DNA from: Mesorhizobium sp. M2D.F.Ca.ET.226.01.1.1
Lineage (GTDB): Bacteria > Pseudomonadota > Alphaproteobacteria > Rhizobiales > Rhizobiaceae
DNA length: 64,000 nt
Direction: 5' to 3'
NCBI RefSeq assembly: GCF_004022705.2
Contig: NZ_RZOY02000003.1
Span: 186,001 to 250,000 of the forward strand
Every line of letters begins with the position of its first letter. The first letter of the stretch is position 1. Positions 62,697-64,000 of this stretch are shown here, in pieces. A program made the translations under genes and the position numbers. Under the pieces are notes generated by a model, which made no database searches, was not told where the DNA came from, and was given only the letters and a program-made list of their open reading frames with translations.

Positions 62697-63419
62697 ATGC
62701 AGGACAGCCTTTACGTCGCCCTTTCCTCACAGATCGCGCTCGAGCGCCGTCTCGACACCATCGCCGACAATGTCGCCAACGCCTCGACCATCGGCTTCCG
62801 CGCCACCGGCGTGAAATTCGAGGACGTCGTCTCCGGCACCGGGCCGAAGTCGGTCTCCTTCGCCTCTTCCGGCAAGACCTATCTTTCCGGCGCGCATGGC
62901 GCGCTGACCGAAACCGGCAACCCGTTCGACTTCGCGGTGCAGGGCGACGCCTGGTTCGCCATCGATACGCCCGCCGGCACCGTGATGACGCGTGACGGCC
63001 GTTTCTCCATGAACGAGAACGGCGAACTGATGTCGATCGAAGGCTATCCGGTGCTGGACGGCGGCGGCGCGCCGATCCAGCTCGATCCGCGCAACGGCCC
63101 GCCCAAGGCAGGCGCGGACGGCTCGCTGAGGCAGAACGACCAACTGGTCGGGGCCATCGGTCTCTACAATTTCGACCCCGGCGACAATTTCGTCCGCTAC
63201 GGCAATTCGGGCATCGTTCCGGCGCGCACCCCCGAGCCTGTCACCGATCGCTCGGATGTCGGCATCGCGCAGGGATTTCTGGAAGAATCGAACGTCAACC
63301 CGGTGCTGGAAATGACCCGGCTGATCCAGGTTCAGCGCGCTTTCGAGAACACGGCGGCGCTGATGCGGCAGACCGATTCCTCCACCGACGACGCCATCAA
63401 GACGCTCGGCTCGAAGTGA
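62697..63419 (+). CDS. flgF: Flagellar basal-body rod protein FlgF
   Basis: The 240-aa protein has the N-terminal rod signature (SSQIALERRLDTIADNVANA) and the FlgF/FlgG central beta region with GNPFDFAVQGDAWFAIDTPA. The C-terminal SNVNPVLEMTRLIQVQRAFE completes the rod helix. It forms part of the proximal rod. It is cotranscribed with the DUF1217 gene and fliI. Confidence 0.96.
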   Translation: MQDSLYVALSSQIALERRLDTIADNVANASTIGFRATGVKFEDVVSGTGPKSVSFASSGKTYLSGAHGALTETGNPFDFAVQGDAWFAIDTPAGTVMTRDGRFSMNENGELMSIEGYPVLDGGGAPIQLDPRNGPPKAGADGSLRQNDQLVGAIGLYNFDPGDNFVRYGNSGIVPARTPEPVTDRSDVGIAQGFLEESNVNPVLEMTRLIQVQRAFENTAALMRQTDSSTDDAIKTLGSK

Positions 63420-63423
63420 CGGC

Positions 63424-64000
63424 ATGACGACCGGCTCGTCCCTGTTGCGCGCTTCCGAGAGCCCGGCGGATACCGGAAGAACGGACAGGCTGGCCGCCCT
63501 CGAACGCGTCTGGCGGCGGTTCGACGATCCGCAGACATTGCTTGCGCGCGGCGGCCGCATCGCCGAAATATCGCCGACGCATTACAAGGTCCGCGGTCTG
63601 TCCGGAATTGCGAGGCTCGGCGACATCGTGGAACAGCGCGGCAGGGCCGGCGCGCGGCGTGGCGAGATCGTCAAGATCGGCAGCGAAGAGGTGGTGGTCG
63701 CGCCCTTCGAACGCAGCGCCGATGCCGGCATCGGCGACGCCGTCTTCCGCCGCGGCCCGCTCACGGTCACGCCGCATGTCTCCTGGCGCGGGCGCGCCAT
63801 CGATGCCTTGACCCGCGCCATCGACGGCGGCCCGCCACTGGTCAGGCCGAATGCGGCCGATGCCGCGCATGGCGCGACGCCGAGCGCCCTGTCGCGTCAG
63901 CGGGTCGACACCGGCTTCCTTACCGGCGTCAGGGTGATAGACATCTTCACCCCGCTCTGCTTCGGCCAGCGGCTCGGCATCTTCGCCGGTTCCGGCGTCG
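63424..64000 (+). CDS. fliI: Flagellum-specific ATPase FliI, 3' end outside window
   Basis: ATG 63424, 4 bp after the flgF stop, begins MTTGSSLLRASESPADTGRT. The visible 192 codons cover the N-terminal beta barrel (HYKVRGLSGIARLGDIVEQR) and reach VDTGFLTGVRVIDIFTPLCF and then GQRLGIFAGSGV. The window ends there, immediately before the Walker A lysine. FliI drives unfolding and export of flagellar substrates. Frame and order confirm the assignment. Confidence 0.95.
   Translation, partial: MTTGSSLLRASESPADTGRTDRLAALERVWRRFDDPQTLLARGGRIAEISPTHYKVRGLSGIARLGDIVEQRGRAGARRGEIVKIGSEEVVVAPFERSADAGIGDAVFRRGPLTVTPHVSWRGRAIDALTRAIDGGPPLVRPNAADAAHGATPSALSRQRVDTGFLTGVRVIDIFTPLCFGQRLGIFAGSGV

Overview
The window is GC-rich, densely coded chromosomal DNA. 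It most resembles a member of the Hyphomicrobiales (rhizobial Alphaproteobacteria), probably close to Mesorhizobium. The best evidence is the right end, where visN-visR-[145-aa gene]-flhB-fliG-fliN-fliM-motA and the divergent DUF1217-flgF-fliI genes lie in the order known from rhizobial flagellar clusters. ROK-controlled sugar ABC operons, many SDR genes and lysine catabolic genes (AmaB-type and GcdH-type) fit the same group. The genus is an inference. No rRNA, tRNA, CRISPR array, phage or complete insertion sequence was seen.

Layout. 1-1682 is the 3' part of a YgiQ-type radical SAM gene. 2067-8407 is an accessory-looking island: a Tat-type DUF1501 protein and an overlapping secreted subtilase on the minus strand, an unrecognised 192-aa protein, a large cyclase/TolB-like/TPR protein, and a stand-alone YcaO enzyme. 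9111-17295 is a mosaic: a GFA protein with a truncated second copy, an RsmB-type RNA methyltransferase, the scar of a deleted RND efflux adaptor beside its likely TetR repressor, a tightly overlapping TetR/68-aa/49-aa/KAS/SDR chain, two SDR genes and a GNAT. 17789-19627 holds two tandem paralogous HTH proteins. 19642-27142 is a ROK repressor diverging from a six-gene uptake and catabolic operon (SBP, two permeases, SIS, PfkB kinase, ATPase). Its gene content matches fructosamine (frl) operons.

27187-32955 contains an AmaB-like aldehyde dehydrogenase, a 137-bp palindromic repeat element, an ECF42-type sigma factor with its DGPF/YCII partner, a topoisomerase IB and a 5'-truncated glycosyltransferase. 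33023-39680 is a transglutaminase / circularly permuted ATP-grasp-alpha-E fusion / DUF2126 cluster, a widespread predicted peptide-modifying system without settled chemistry. 39787-44319 holds glutaryl-CoA dehydrogenase, its divergent LysR regulator and Tex. 44437-54558 combines two beta-lactamase-fold serine hydrolases, a polyamine-type ABC transporter, a YtcJ-like amidohydrolase, a TetR regulator and an HDAC-fold acetylpolyamine amidohydrolase. This looks like a polyamine or acylated-amine uptake and hydrolysis locus. 54993-64000 is the flagellar block, cut by the window end inside fliI just before the Walker A lysine.

The most interesting leads are the YcaO-subtilase-cyclase island, the ATP-grasp/transglutaminase cluster, the frl-like operon, the chimeric efflux/SDR scar, the 137-bp palindrome and the tandem HTH paralogs.
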